DNA of 9,049 nucleotides from Verrucomicrobiota bacterium (GTDB lineage Bacteria; Verrucomicrobiota; Verrucomicrobiia; Limisphaerales; JAEYXS01). Location of the stretch: positions 1 to 9,049 of the forward strand of contig JAEYXS010000096.1 in assembly GCA_023431185.1 (NCBI GenBank). The letters are read 5' to 3'. Within the stretch, counting starts at the first letter, position 1, and the number at the start of each line of letters is the position of its first letter. Shown piece by piece: positions 1-6,721 of this stretch. The notes beneath the pieces are model-generated. The model worked only from the letters and a program-made list of their open reading frames with translations, had not been told where the DNA came from and ran no database searches. The position numbers and the translations under genes were made by a program.

Positions 1-628
1 CCGAGGTCCATTCCCAGACCAGTCCGTGAAGGTCATGCAACCCCAGAACATTGGCCCGGCCTTGGGCAACCAACGGAAGCGAAGCGGGTGAAGGAGTGGA
101 ATACCAGCGCCGGATGGCGGCCTGAAATTCCGGGTCCTTGCTTCCACCCAGGGCGGAAAATCCGTGAGAGGCGGCATACTCCCACTCCGTCACCGTGGGC
201 ATGCGCTTGCCTTGCCACTGCGCGTAAGCCTTGGCGGCAAACCATGATACCCAGGTGACCGGTTGCTGGGCGGCCGCAGCTTCGCCCGGTTCCAGATCTC
301 CCGCCCAGTGACGCAGGTAGTTTTCGTCAGCAAAAATGCGCTTCACCTGGGAACGTCGCCATTTTGGGTTTCGAGTGACAAAATCGAGGTACTCACCATT
401 CGTCACCGGGTGGCGGTCCAGCTGGAAGGCAGGAACTTGAAGGGAGTTCGTCTCGCCCGGTTGCACAAACAGCGGCCGGTGCGTGCCGGCTGGCACCTCG
501 ACCATGCTGGCCACAGACGGACTTTCCTTGGCTGCGCCCTCCTTACCATAGGCGGGGCGCAGCAACACCAGCAGGAACAGTAGTCCGGCTGTCCAGGCAT
601 GCATGGGAAGGTAATGACGCGACACCAT
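1..628 (-). CDS. Exported formylglycine-generating-enzyme-like (SUMF1/EgtB/PvdO family) protein, 3' end beyond window
   Basis: The reading frame is open from ATG at 628 to the window edge, giving 209 visible residues with no stop, so the C-terminal part is missing. Residues 1-28 form a signal peptide: basic start, hydrophobic run AWTAGLLFLLVLL, probable cleavage after AYG. The rest matches the FGE-sulfatase fold (PF03781). Visible motifs are HPVTNGEYLDFV (about 73-84), PVTWVSWFAAKAYAQW followed by GKRMPTVTEWEYAA (about 123-153), and GLVWEWTS (202-209), the usual G-N-V-W-E-W-T motif with Leu for Asn. In true FGE the two copper-binding catalytic cysteines lie further C-terminal, so catalytic status cannot be judged here. 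The gene starts 19 nt after the nirK stop on the same strand, so the two are probably cotranscribed. SUMF1-like genes are recurrent neighbours of clade II nirK in Bacteroidota and Verrucomicrobiota; a maturation or copper-handling role is inference. The Shine-Dalgarno is weak (GAG in the spacer). The first ATG was chosen because it supplies the start of the signal peptide. Confidence 0.88.
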   Translation of the reverse strand, partial: MVSRHYLPMHAWTAGLLFLLVLLRPAYGKEGAAKESPSVASMVEVPAGTHRPLFVQPGETNSLQVPAFQLDRHPVTNGEYLDFVTRNPKWRRSQVKRIFADENYLRHWAGDLEPGEAAAAQQPVTWVSWFAAKAYAQWQGKRMPTVTEWEYAASHGFSALGGSKDPEFQAAIRRWYSTPSPASLPLVAQGRANVLGLHDLHGLVWEWTS

Positions 629-647
629 GATTTTAGGCTGCTCTGGT

Positions 648-2174
648 TTATTCAAATGAGGTGGTGACCGACTTGGGAAGTTCGCTGCGGATGCGCTTGA
701 CCTCCTCCGCGCTGACCGCGTCACCTGAGTTGCCCCAACTGTTCCGCACATAGGTCAGCACGTTGGCGATCTCATGGTCTGAGAGGTTGTTCATCGGCAC
801 CATTACGCCGTTATACGTCTTGCGGTTGACGACAATCTCGCCGCTCAAACCTTGTAAGACAGTCCGGATGGACCGGTCCTTGTCGCTCATCAGATAGTCC
901 GATTTGGCCAAGGGCGGGATCTGCTCCGGGATGCCTTGCCCCTCAGTCTGATGGCAGACAAAGCAGGTTTGCAGATAGACCTGTTTGCCCTTGGCGATCT
1001 GGATCTCTTTCGTCAACCCGGCGATGGTTTCATCGCCTTGGATGGCTTTCCTTCGGGCGGCCTCCAATTCCGCGATCTTGCGACCGGCTTCACTGCCACC
1101 TTCGGCCTGGCTGCCCAAGTAAATGGCATCCACTTCCTTGCCGGTATAAACCAGCATGTTTTCCGGGCCTTCCACTTTCAGCATGCCCACTGCACCTTTG
1201 TTGAAAGCGCGAAAGAGGGAATGATCCACAAGGACATAAGTGCCCGGCACCTCCACGCCAAACTCGACGATGGCGGACCCGCCGGCCGGAATCATCGTCG
1301 TCTGCACCTGTTTCTGGGAAGGCAGCACACCGCCTTCCTGATACACGGTGTCAAATATCTCGCCGATCACATGGAAGGAGGAGATTAAGTTCGGGCCACC
1401 ATTGCCCACAAAGAGACGCACTTTCTCGCCGACCTTGGCTTTGATGGCCTTGTCGCCCACCAGCGAGCCGACGGAGCCGTTGAAGACGACATAGGCTGGC
1501 CGTTCGTCCTCGGCTTTGCGTTGGTCGAAGGCCTGCAACCCTTCTTCGCCATAACGTCCTTCGGTGTAGAACTCTCCCTGCATCACATAGTATTCACGGT
1601 CAACCCGGGGCAACCCCTCTTTGGGTTCCACCAAGATCAGACCATACATGCCGTTGGCGACATGCAGACCGACCGGGGCCGTGGCACAATGATAGACGTA
1701 CAAACCTGGGTTCAACGCCTTGAACGAGAATTGCGACCGATGGCCGGGAGCTGTGAACGAAGAAGTGGCTCCGCCACCCGGACCGGTCACGGCATGAAGG
1801 TCAATATTGTGCGGCATTTTGCTGGTCGGGTGGTTCAGCAGATGAAATTCGACCAGATCACCTTCCCGCACCCGGATAAAACTGCCTGGCACATCACCGC
1901 CAAAGGTCCAAAACACATACTCCACCCCATCTGCCAGCCGACGGGTGGCCTCGATCACCTCCAGTTGCACGATGACCTTGGTGGCATGCTGGCGTGTGAT
2001 GGGCGGAGGCACGAATGGTGCCTGCGTGAGCACCGCCTTCTCCTCGCCTTTGATGCTTAGGTCCACCGGCCGGGGTTTGGTGGCCACCGTCTGGCCTTCG
2101 GCGGCATCCACAGGGCCGGCAGCAGACCAGATAAGCAATGTGATCAAGAAAACTTTGAAGAGCGTATTTTTCAT
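648..2174 (-). CDS. nirK: Copper-containing nitrite reductase (NO-forming) fused to cytochrome c, clade II type
   Basis: Reduces nitrite to nitric oxide in the periplasm. The start at 2174 gives 508 residues. It has GGAG 9 nt upstream and immediately yields a signal peptide (MKNTLFKVFLITLLIWSAAGPVDA). The in-frame TTG at 2297 has no comparable ribosome site. There are two cupredoxin domains. In the first, PHNIDLHAVTG supplies type 1 Cu His122, catalytic Asp125 and type 2 Cu His127. YHCATAPVGLHVANGM supplies type 2 His162 and type 1 Cys163, His171 and Met176. The CATAPVG spacing is typical of clade II NirK. In the second domain, SFHVIG (His268) and VDHSLFRAF (His318) are the catalytic-site histidines. 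A linker leads to a cytochrome c domain with heme motif CFVCH (404-408) and an axial Met at 458 or 461 (VMVPMNNLSD), followed by TYVRNSWGN. All copper and heme ligands are present, so it looks functional. The fused heme domain probably feeds electrons to the type 1 copper. An FNR/CRP-like site lies upstream. Confidence 0.96.
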   Translation of the reverse strand: MKNTLFKVFLITLLIWSAAGPVDAAEGQTVATKPRPVDLSIKGEEKAVLTQAPFVPPPITRQHATKVIVQLEVIEATRRLADGVEYVFWTFGGDVPGSFIRVREGDLVEFHLLNHPTSKMPHNIDLHAVTGPGGGATSSFTAPGHRSQFSFKALNPGLYVYHCATAPVGLHVANGMYGLILVEPKEGLPRVDREYYVMQGEFYTEGRYGEEGLQAFDQRKAEDERPAYVVFNGSVGSLVGDKAIKAKVGEKVRLFVGNGGPNLISSFHVIGEIFDTVYQEGGVLPSQKQVQTTMIPAGGSAIVEFGVEVPGTYVLVDHSLFRAFNKGAVGMLKVEGPENMLVYTGKEVDAIYLGSQAEGGSEAGRKIAELEAARRKAIQGDETIAGLTKEIQIAKGKQVYLQTCFVCHQTEGQGIPEQIPPLAKSDYLMSDKDRSIRTVLQGLSGEIVVNRKTYNGVMVPMNNLSDHEIANVLTYVRNSWGNSGDAVSAEEVKRIRSELPKSVTTSFE

Positions 2175-2287
2175 TCTCGATGACTCCATGTTTGGCTTGG
2201 AACTGGGCTGAGCGACTATGGTTTGAGTTGGGGCAGCCAGCCATGCCAGTGCTGCTATTTTAAGATGTATGTAACCTGCCTGTTTTG

Positions 2288-2301
2288 TTGTTTTCAATCA
2301 A
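2288..2301 (-). promoter_or_regulatory. Candidate FNR/CRP-family operator upstream of nirK
   Basis: Read on the nirK strand the site is TTGAT-TGAA-AACAA, against the FNR/DNR consensus TTGAT-N4-ATCAA. One half-site is perfect and the other has a single mismatch. It ends 113 bp upstream of the nirK start codon. A TAAAAT hexamer (2257-2262 on the minus strand) lies 25 bp further downstream, close to but slightly more than the roughly 22 bp expected for a class II activator site at -41.5. Regulation of nirK by FNR, DNR or NNR under low oxygen or nitric oxide is well established in other denitrifiers. No full-length regulator of that kind is encoded in the window. Confidence 0.45.
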
Positions 2302-2466
2302 ACAATAATTGCCCAGCCTGGGTAGCGGGGCCTACACCTATCTTGGTCATCTCCGGCATGCACTTGTCCAGCCACCACGTAAGGCAGGCAGAGGGCATGC
2401 CGAGAAAAGCGAGGGTAGTGGATCTGCCGGACTTGTACCACTTGCCCAAAGAAGCCTTCAGCCGCA

Positions 2467-2493
2467 TGGACAAAGGCGGGACTAACTTATAGT
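2467..2493 (+). promoter_or_regulatory. Possible sigma-70-like promoter for the PHP gene
   Basis: TGGACA at 2467-2472 is one mismatch from TTGACA, and TATAGT at 2488-2493 is one mismatch from TATAAT. The spacer is 15 bp, shorter than the ideal 17, which weakens the call. Transcription would start near 2500. That would leave almost no leader for a GTG start at 2506 but a normal leader for the ATG at 2554. Confidence 0.3.
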
Positions 2494-2553
2494 TTTACCG
2501 GCATCGTGAAAAACATCGCAGCCATGCAGAAGTCGTTTGTTGGGTGGTGTGAC

Positions 2554-4623
2554 ATGGCCGGGAGGCAACGGCTGGCAATCGCTGCGGTGTTGCTGATGTG
2601 GCACACCGCTCTTTTTGGCGCCGAACTCCAGACGCTCTCCGCTGATCGATTTCATCTTGGCGTGGAAGGCTTTCCTGAATGGGCAGAATTCGCGGACAGT
2701 AAACCTCATGGCCGCCGTTTGGACCTCACCTTCTCCGCGCAACCAACCACCAACGGGCACACGCTTTTCCTCCGCCAGCGCGATGTGAAGAACACCTGGC
2801 AGGTGCAGGTGAACGGCAAGCGTGTCGGCAGCTTGGTCACGCAAGAGACACCGCTCACCGCTCATTTCGAGGTGCCACCCGGCTTGATACGTGAGGGTAC
2901 AAACACTTTAAGCATCGTGCCGCCCGCGGCCACGGATGACATCGACATCAGTCATATCCGGCTGGCTGCTGGTCCATCGGCAGGAGTCTTGAATCAAGGA
3001 AGTCTTAATCTGGCCGTCACTGAGGCTCCCGACAACCAGCCGATTCCTTGCCGCATTACCATCGCGGATGCCAGTGGTGCGCTCGCTGCTTTGATTCCTC
3101 TTAGCGGGACCAATACCAACTCCCTCGCTATGACCACTCGTCCCGGAGTTATCTATACCCGAGACGGCAACGCCCGCCTCGGCCTTATGCCACGCGATTA
3201 CACCATCTACGCTTCGCGAGGCATGGAATACAGCGTGGCCACGCAGCAGGTCACCATCGCGCACGGAGCCACGCAAACTGTGAACCTTGCCATCCGCCGC
3301 GAAGTGAACACCAAGGGCTGGGTCGCTGCCGATACGCACATCCACACACGTGCTTTCAGCGGGCATGGCGATGCGACGCTGGATGAACGCATGCTGACCA
3401 TTGCCGGCGAAGGGATCGAATTGGCCGTCGCCACGGACCACAATCATCATGCGGATTATTCCGAGGCTGCGATCCGCACGAAGCTTCAGCAGCATTTCAC
3501 CTCAGTCATCGGCAACGAAGTCACCACCAAGAACGGCCACTTCAACGCCTTCCCCATCACCAACCAGTCAAACACCGTGGCGGATTTCAAAAGCACGGAT
3601 TGGAATGAATTGATCAAAGGCATACGCGCCACGCCCGGGGTGCAGGTGATCACGCTGAATCATCCGCGTGATCTTCACAGCGGCTTCATCCCGTTGGGAC
3701 CGACGAATTTCAATCCCGTCACCGGCCAGCACCTGCGACTGACCAACGAGGTTTTCGACGCTTTGGAAGTCATCACCTCGGGAGCGATGCAGTCGGACAT
3801 CTACCTGCTCTACCGTGACTGGTTCGCGCTGTTGAATCGCGGGCATCGTGTGATGGCGGTGGGCTCAAGTGATACACATGATGTGAGCCGGTTCATTTTG
3901 GGGCAGGGGCGCACGTATCTGGCGACGGGGGATGGGCAGGTGGACAAGATCGATGTGGGTGAGGCGTGTCGCAGCCTGAAAGCGGGGAAGGCTTCCGTGA
4001 GCCTGGGATTGTTCGCGGACATGGATGTGGCACAGAAATTTCATCTGGGGGATTTAGCGACGGATCTGACAGATGAATTCATCGTGACGGTGCATGCGGA
4101 TGCGCCTTCGTGGACGTGGGTGCAGAAGGTGGAGCTGTATGCGAACGGGGTGAAGATACGGGAGACGGATTATGTGCAACCGCGAGTCAGGTTGCGGCGG
4201 AGTTCCGGCTTCGTGTTGAACCGGCCGTTTCATGATGTGTATCTGGTGGGCATCGCCACTGGGCCGGGCATCACTGCGCCGTTCGCGGAGACACCGAAGC
4301 CGTACCAGCCCAGTTCCAAAATCTTCACCCCAAAAGTCCTTGCCTCCACGAATCCCATTTGGATCGATGGCGATGGTGATGGCAAATATACCTCGCCGCG
4401 CGGTTATGCGGAGCAACTGGTGAAAGACTACGGCACCAATCCTGAGCGACTCCTAGCTGCGCTGGCTCCCTATGATGATGCCGTCGTCACCCAAACTCTG
4501 GCCCTCTGCCGTGAACGCGGGGCTGATTTGAGAAACCGGACTTTGCAGGCAGCTGCCAAAGATGCCACTCCAGCCATACAAAAAGCGCTGAAACAAATCC
4601 TGGACTCACCCGATGTGAAGTGA
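2554..4623 (+). CDS. Exported PHP-domain metal-dependent hydrolase, CehA/McbA family
   Basis: A 689-residue exported protein. The ATG at 2554 was chosen because it has GGTGG 6 nt upstream and a compact signal peptide (MAGRQRLAIAAVLLMWHTALFGA). In-frame GTG at 2506 and ATG at 2524 remain possible and only lengthen the n-region. Residues about 25-140 look like an all-beta accessory domain, followed by a second beta-rich segment to about 250. The PHP metallohydrolase domain follows: ADTHIHT (Asp260, His262, His264), ATDHN (Asp295, His296), GNEVTTKNGHFNAF (Glu322, His329), LNHPRD (His370) and VGSSDTHD (Asp440, His442). These are the expected metal-ligand motifs, so it should bind a multinuclear metal centre. 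Members of the group hydrolyse varied esters, carbamates and phosphoesters; the substrate here cannot be predicted. The C-terminus carries an acidic DGDGDGKYTSPR stretch (about 605-616), conserved in long relatives and possibly cation-binding. Codon use switches to G-ending between about 3880 and 4290. The gene is divergent from nirK, with rluE 34 nt downstream on the same strand. Confidence 0.88.
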   Translation: MAGRQRLAIAAVLLMWHTALFGAELQTLSADRFHLGVEGFPEWAEFADSKPHGRRLDLTFSAQPTTNGHTLFLRQRDVKNTWQVQVNGKRVGSLVTQETPLTAHFEVPPGLIREGTNTLSIVPPAATDDIDISHIRLAAGPSAGVLNQGSLNLAVTEAPDNQPIPCRITIADASGALAALIPLSGTNTNSLAMTTRPGVIYTRDGNARLGLMPRDYTIYASRGMEYSVATQQVTIAHGATQTVNLAIRREVNTKGWVAADTHIHTRAFSGHGDATLDERMLTIAGEGIELAVATDHNHHADYSEAAIRTKLQQHFTSVIGNEVTTKNGHFNAFPITNQSNTVADFKSTDWNELIKGIRATPGVQVITLNHPRDLHSGFIPLGPTNFNPVTGQHLRLTNEVFDALEVITSGAMQSDIYLLYRDWFALLNRGHRVMAVGSSDTHDVSRFILGQGRTYLATGDGQVDKIDVGEACRSLKAGKASVSLGLFADMDVAQKFHLGDLATDLTDEFIVTVHADAPSWTWVQKVELYANGVKIRETDYVQPRVRLRRSSGFVLNRPFHDVYLVGIATGPGITAPFAETPKPYQPSSKIFTPKVLASTNPIWIDGDGDGKYTSPRGYAEQLVKDYGTNPERLLAALAPYDDAVVTQTLALCRERGADLRNRTLQAAAKDATPAIQKALKQILDSPDVK

Positions 4624-4657
4624 GCCCGGTGTGAACTTTTTTCATTCAACCTAATCT

Positions 4658-5221
4658 GTGCTGATCGCTTTCAACAAACCTTACGGTGTTCTCTCGCAAT
4701 TCACCCCGGACGGTTCGCCGAATCGCCCGCTGGTGGAATTCGGTTTTCCGAAGGATGTCTATCCTATCGGCCGGCTGGATGTGGACAGTGAGGGATTGTT
4801 GCTATTAAGTGATGAAGCCGGTTTGAACACGCGCTTGCTGCATCCACGGAATGCGCATGAACGGGAGTATTGGGCACAAGTGGAGCGGATTCCGACACCG
4901 GAGGCATTGTTGCAATTAAGCAAAGGAGTGGTGATCCAGGGGCACAAGACCTTGCCGGGAAAGATTTGGATGCTCGAACCGCAACCCCAGGTGCCGCCGC
5001 GTGATCCGCCCATCCGCTTCCGTAAATCGGTGGCGGATTGCTGGATCGGGCTGGAACTGGTGGAGGGGAAAAACCGCCAGGTGCGGCGGATGACGGCGGC
5101 CATCGGGCATCCGACGCTGCGACTCATGCGGGTGAGGATCGGGCAGTTTATGCTGGGGGATCTGGTGGCGGGGAAGTGGAAGGAGTTGAACGCGGAGGAG
5201 CGGAAGAGGGTGTTGGGATGA
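4658..5221 (+). CDS. rluE: 23S rRNA pseudouridine synthase, RsuA/RluE type without S4 domain
   Basis: A cytoplasmic RNA-modification enzyme of 187 residues from GTG at 4658. That start directly precedes the conserved opening LIAFNKPYGVLSQF. Motif GRLDVDSEGLLLLS carries the catalytic Asp41. EREYWAQVE (about 69-77), VEGKNRQVRRM (about 134-145) and HPTLRLMRVRIGQF (about 150-163) are the usual RsuA/RluB/RluE/RluF motifs. There is no N-terminal S4 domain, which fits RluE (uridine 2457 of E. coli 23S rRNA) better than RsuA, RluB or RluF. The exact target site is inferred from family only. The gene follows the PHP gene by 34 nt with no terminator visible between them, so readthrough is possible although the functions are unrelated. 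Convergent with the cyclic-nucleotide-binding gene downstream. Confidence 0.9.
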   Translation: MLIAFNKPYGVLSQFTPDGSPNRPLVEFGFPKDVYPIGRLDVDSEGLLLLSDEAGLNTRLLHPRNAHEREYWAQVERIPTPEALLQLSKGVVIQGHKTLPGKIWMLEPQPQVPPRDPPIRFRKSVADCWIGLELVEGKNRQVRRMTAAIGHPTLRLMRVRIGQFMLGDLVAGKWKELNAEERKRVLG

Positions 5222-5228
5222 TTTTTAA

Positions 5229-5266
5229 GCCACAGATTTGCACGGAAGGAACACGGACGGGGATGA
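5229..5266. repeat. Interspersed-repeat-like tract (CCACAGA...ACACGGA...GGATGAA)
   Basis: Just after the rluE stop, this tract reads as a degenerate series of CACAGA, CACGGA and ACACGGAC words ending in GGATGAAC. It resembles the CCACAGATGNACACAGATG-type intergenic repeats that I recall from many environmental bacterial genomes. Only one copy is in the window, so repeat status rests on recognition and not on a second copy here. Confidence 0.35.
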
Positions 5267-5270
5267 ACAG

Positions 5271-5288
5271 GTGAGGTGTCTGCCTCAC
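5271..5288. repeat. Perfect 6-bp stem hairpin in convergent spacer
   Basis: GTGAGG (5271-5276) and CCTCAC (5283-5288) form a perfect 6-bp stem around the 6-nt loop TGTCTG. No T-run follows on either strand, so it is not a classical terminator by itself. It sits 12 bp from the larger hairpin and may belong to the same repeat element. Confidence 0.45.
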
Positions 5289-5300
5289 TACATGGGGGCT

Positions 5301-5320
5301 CGCCGAGCTGGAGCTCGGCG
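5301..5320. repeat. Strong GC-rich palindrome (REP-like), possible bidirectional terminator
   Basis: CGCCGAGCT (5301-5309) and AGCTCGGCG (5312-5320) are perfect 9-bp arms around GG. The stem would be very stable in RNA from either strand. It lies 5 bp from the stop of the cyclic-nucleotide-binding gene and 79 bp past the rluE stop. On the plus strand it is followed by CTCCTTT, a poor T-tract. The position between convergent genes fits a REP-type palindrome that also helps end transcription of both; that role is inference. Confidence 0.6.
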
Positions 5321-5325
5321 CTCCT

Positions 5326-5766
5326 TTAGCTGCGGGCGGCGAAGGCTTCGTCCAGGTGGCGGATGCGGCGGGAGAGGTCGCGGGCGAGATTCAGCACGAG
5401 GATGCCGTATTCGGAGGGCAGTTTCTCGTAGAGATAGAGGAAGTCGAGGGAGGAGAGGGCGAAGATGGTGGTATCGGTGATCGCCTGCACGGAGGCGGAG
5501 CGGGGGAGGGTCTCGAGGATGCACATCTCGCCGAAGAAATCGCGTGGTCCCAGGCGGGCGAGTTCTACTTCGTGCGATGTGCCATGCTGCTTCACCACGC
5601 GCACTTCACCTTCGCTGATCAGGTAGAAACGGTTGCCGCTTTCGCCCTCGTGCACGATGAGGTCACCGGCTTTCACATGCAGTTCCCGGGCGTGCTTCAC
5701 GAGGAGATCGATGGCCTCTTCACTCAAGCCCGCAAAGATGGGGACGCCCTGAAGCTGGGGGTGCAT
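5326..5766 (-). CDS. Stand-alone cyclic-nucleotide-binding (CRP-like effector) domain protein
   Basis: A 146-residue protein from ATG at 5766, with a weak AGG about 9 nt upstream. Almost the whole chain is one cyclic-nucleotide-binding domain (PF00027). It opens with PIFAGLSEEAIDLL, followed by KAGDLIVHEGESGNRFYLISEGEVRV (about 32-57). The phosphate-binding cassette is DFFGEMCILETLPRSASVQA (76-95), with Glu80 and Arg89 in the positions that contact the ribose and cyclic phosphate in CRP and PKA. A C-terminal helix (about 113-138) follows, but there is no helix-turn-helix, so it is not a DNA-binding CRP/FNR regulator. It is probably a cytoplasmic sensor that works through a partner. It has no signal peptide or membrane segment. 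It is convergent with rluE and divergent over 75 bp from the DUF2238 gene. Binding of cAMP or cGMP is plausible but not shown. Confidence 0.85.
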   Translation of the reverse strand: MHPQLQGVPIFAGLSEEAIDLLVKHARELHVKAGDLIVHEGESGNRFYLISEGEVRVVKQHGTSHEVELARLGPRDFFGEMCILETLPRSASVQAITDTTIFALSSLDFLYLYEKLPSEYGILVLNLARDLSRRIRHLDEAFAARS

Positions 5767-5841
5767 GCTGGAAACCTAGCACAAAAGGGCGTTTTACGAA
5801 ACGGAATCTGTCGGCGACATTTGTCATGCGAGACGCCAAGT

Positions 5842-6483
5842 ATGACCACTGACTCCGAACCAGTGCAGGAAAAGCCATCCTTTTGGACATATCAGCACAA
5901 GTTGTTACTGCTGCTGACGGTTGCCATGGTGTTGAGCTGCATCGGTGCGCCGTATCCGCGGGAGATGTATCTGCAGCACTCGCCTACGGTGTTCCTGCTG
6001 TTCTTTCTGCCGTGGATCACGCGGCGTTATCCCATCAGCCGCGCGGGCTTTACCTGTCTCGTCGTGTTCATGTTGTTTCACACATTAGGGGCGCGTTATA
6101 TCTATTCTTATGTGCCGTATGAGCAGTGGGGGGAGAGATTGATCGGGGTGAGTTTACGCGAGACGTTCGGGTTTCGCAGGAACCATTATGACCGAGTGGT
6201 GCATTTTCTGTTCGGCTTGTTGTGGACTTTGCCGGTGTGGGAGGTGCTCATGCGTTATTTCCGGGTGACGCCGAGGCTGGCGCTCTATTTCGCCGTGGAG
6301 TTTGTGATGGCGGCGAGCATGTTATATGAGGTTTTCGAATGGGGGTTGACGATGGTGCTCTCACCCGATGACGCGAACGCCTACAACGGCCAGCAGGGGG
6401 ATATGTGGGATGCGCAGAAGGACATGGCGCTGGCGATGGTGGGAGCGGTGATGGCGGCGGGGTTAATGAGGTTGAAAAAGTGA
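5842..6483 (+). CDS. DUF2238 (YjdF-like) inner-membrane protein
   Basis: A 213-residue integral membrane protein of unknown function. The ATG at 5842 was chosen because upstream in-frame sequence is antisense to the cyclic-nucleotide-binding gene. About six hydrophobic segments are visible, near residues 20-36, 48-60, 67-83, 119-136, 145-162 and 196-209. The DUF2238 (PF09997) signature residues are present: HYDRVVHF (115-122), YEVFEWG (162-168) and QGDMWDAQKDMALA (185-198). The conserved acidic and histidine residues near membrane faces suggest a catalytic or metal-binding role, but none is established. Length is normal for the family. The ribosome site is weak. The gene is divergent from the cyclic-nucleotide-binding protein and is followed 22 nt later by a toxin-antitoxin pair that may be read through from it. 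Confidence 0.9.
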   Translation: MTTDSEPVQEKPSFWTYQHKLLLLLTVAMVLSCIGAPYPREMYLQHSPTVFLLFFLPWITRRYPISRAGFTCLVVFMLFHTLGARYIYSYVPYEQWGERLIGVSLRETFGFRRNHYDRVVHFLFGLLWTLPVWEVLMRYFRVTPRLALYFAVEFVMAASMLYEVFEWGLTMVLSPDDANAYNGQQGDMWDAQKDMALAMVGAVMAAGLMRLKK

Positions 6484-6505
6484 CGGCATTGGTTATCGTC
6501 TGAGT

Positions 6506-6721
6506 ATGAGTTTTACTCAGGTGCTGGAAGAATTGCCTTTGCTGACGTTTGAGCAGCGGCAATTGCTTATCCGCCGGGCCATGGAACTGGACGAGACTCC
6601 TTTGTCTGAAGCTGATGAAGCACTGGTGGGAGGTCGTCTGGCGGCGCATCGGGCCGACCCAAGCTCATCCATTCCGCTGGAGGAGGTCAAAACGCGTCTG
6701 CGCTCCCGTGCGAAATCATGA
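6506..6721 (+). CDS. Antitoxin, addiction-module component family
   Basis: A 71-residue small protein that matches the putative addiction-module component family (PF09720/TIGR02574). It opens with an amphipathic segment (FTQVLEELPLLTFEQRQLLIRRAMELDE) followed by the typical short tail with E/D-rich and RL-containing turns (about residues 35-69). The final four bases overlap the toxin start (ATGA), indicating translational coupling. It is expected to bind and neutralise the downstream ParE/RelE-type toxin. The gap from the DUF2238 stop is only 22 nt, too short for a full promoter, so transcription starts inside or upstream of that gene. Confidence 0.8.
   Translation: MSFTQVLEELPLLTFEQRQLLIRRAMELDETPLSEADEALVGGRLAAHRADPSSSIPLEEVKTRLRSRAKS

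Larger units (their letters stand above)
2175..2553. other. Divergent intergenic region between nirK and the PHP gene
   Basis: These 379 bases separate two divergent genes. They contain a probable FNR/CRP-family dyad at 2288-2301, a possible -10 for nirK at 2257-2262 (TAAAAT on the minus strand), a possible promoter for the PHP gene around 2467-2493, and a small CCCAG/CTGGG dyad at 2312-2322. Two copies of the palindrome GCATGC within inverted arms CGGCATGC (2354-2361) and GCATGCCG (2395-2402) may be chance. Open frames through the region show no recognisable domain and no convincing ribosome-binding site. The upstream PHP starts at 2506 and 2524 would shorten the region if either is correct. 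Confidence 0.7.

Noticed and set aside
936..2060. Plus-strand open frames opposite nirK
   Set aside because: They lie entirely within nirK, whose copper and heme ligands confirm the minus-strand frame.
2175..2297. N-terminal extension of NirK from a TTG at 2297, which itself resembles a second signal peptide
   Set aside because: There is no ribosome site at the TTG, and the TTG lies within the FNR-like dyad. The start at 2174 has a good GGAG and its own complete signal peptide.
2223..2492. 89-residue Cys-rich plus-strand frame in the divergent intergenic region
   Set aside because: It starts at TTG without a ribosome site, crosses the nirK regulatory region, and shows no regular Cys spacing or known fold.
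5301..5320. Classical rho-independent terminator
   Set aside because: The stem is strong, but neither strand has a proper T-run after it. It is reported as a REP-like palindrome with possible terminator activity instead.
5356..5841. Long in-frame upstream extension of the DUF2238 protein
   Set aside because: It is antisense to the well-supported cyclic-nucleotide-binding gene and shows no domain. The family starts at about 5842.
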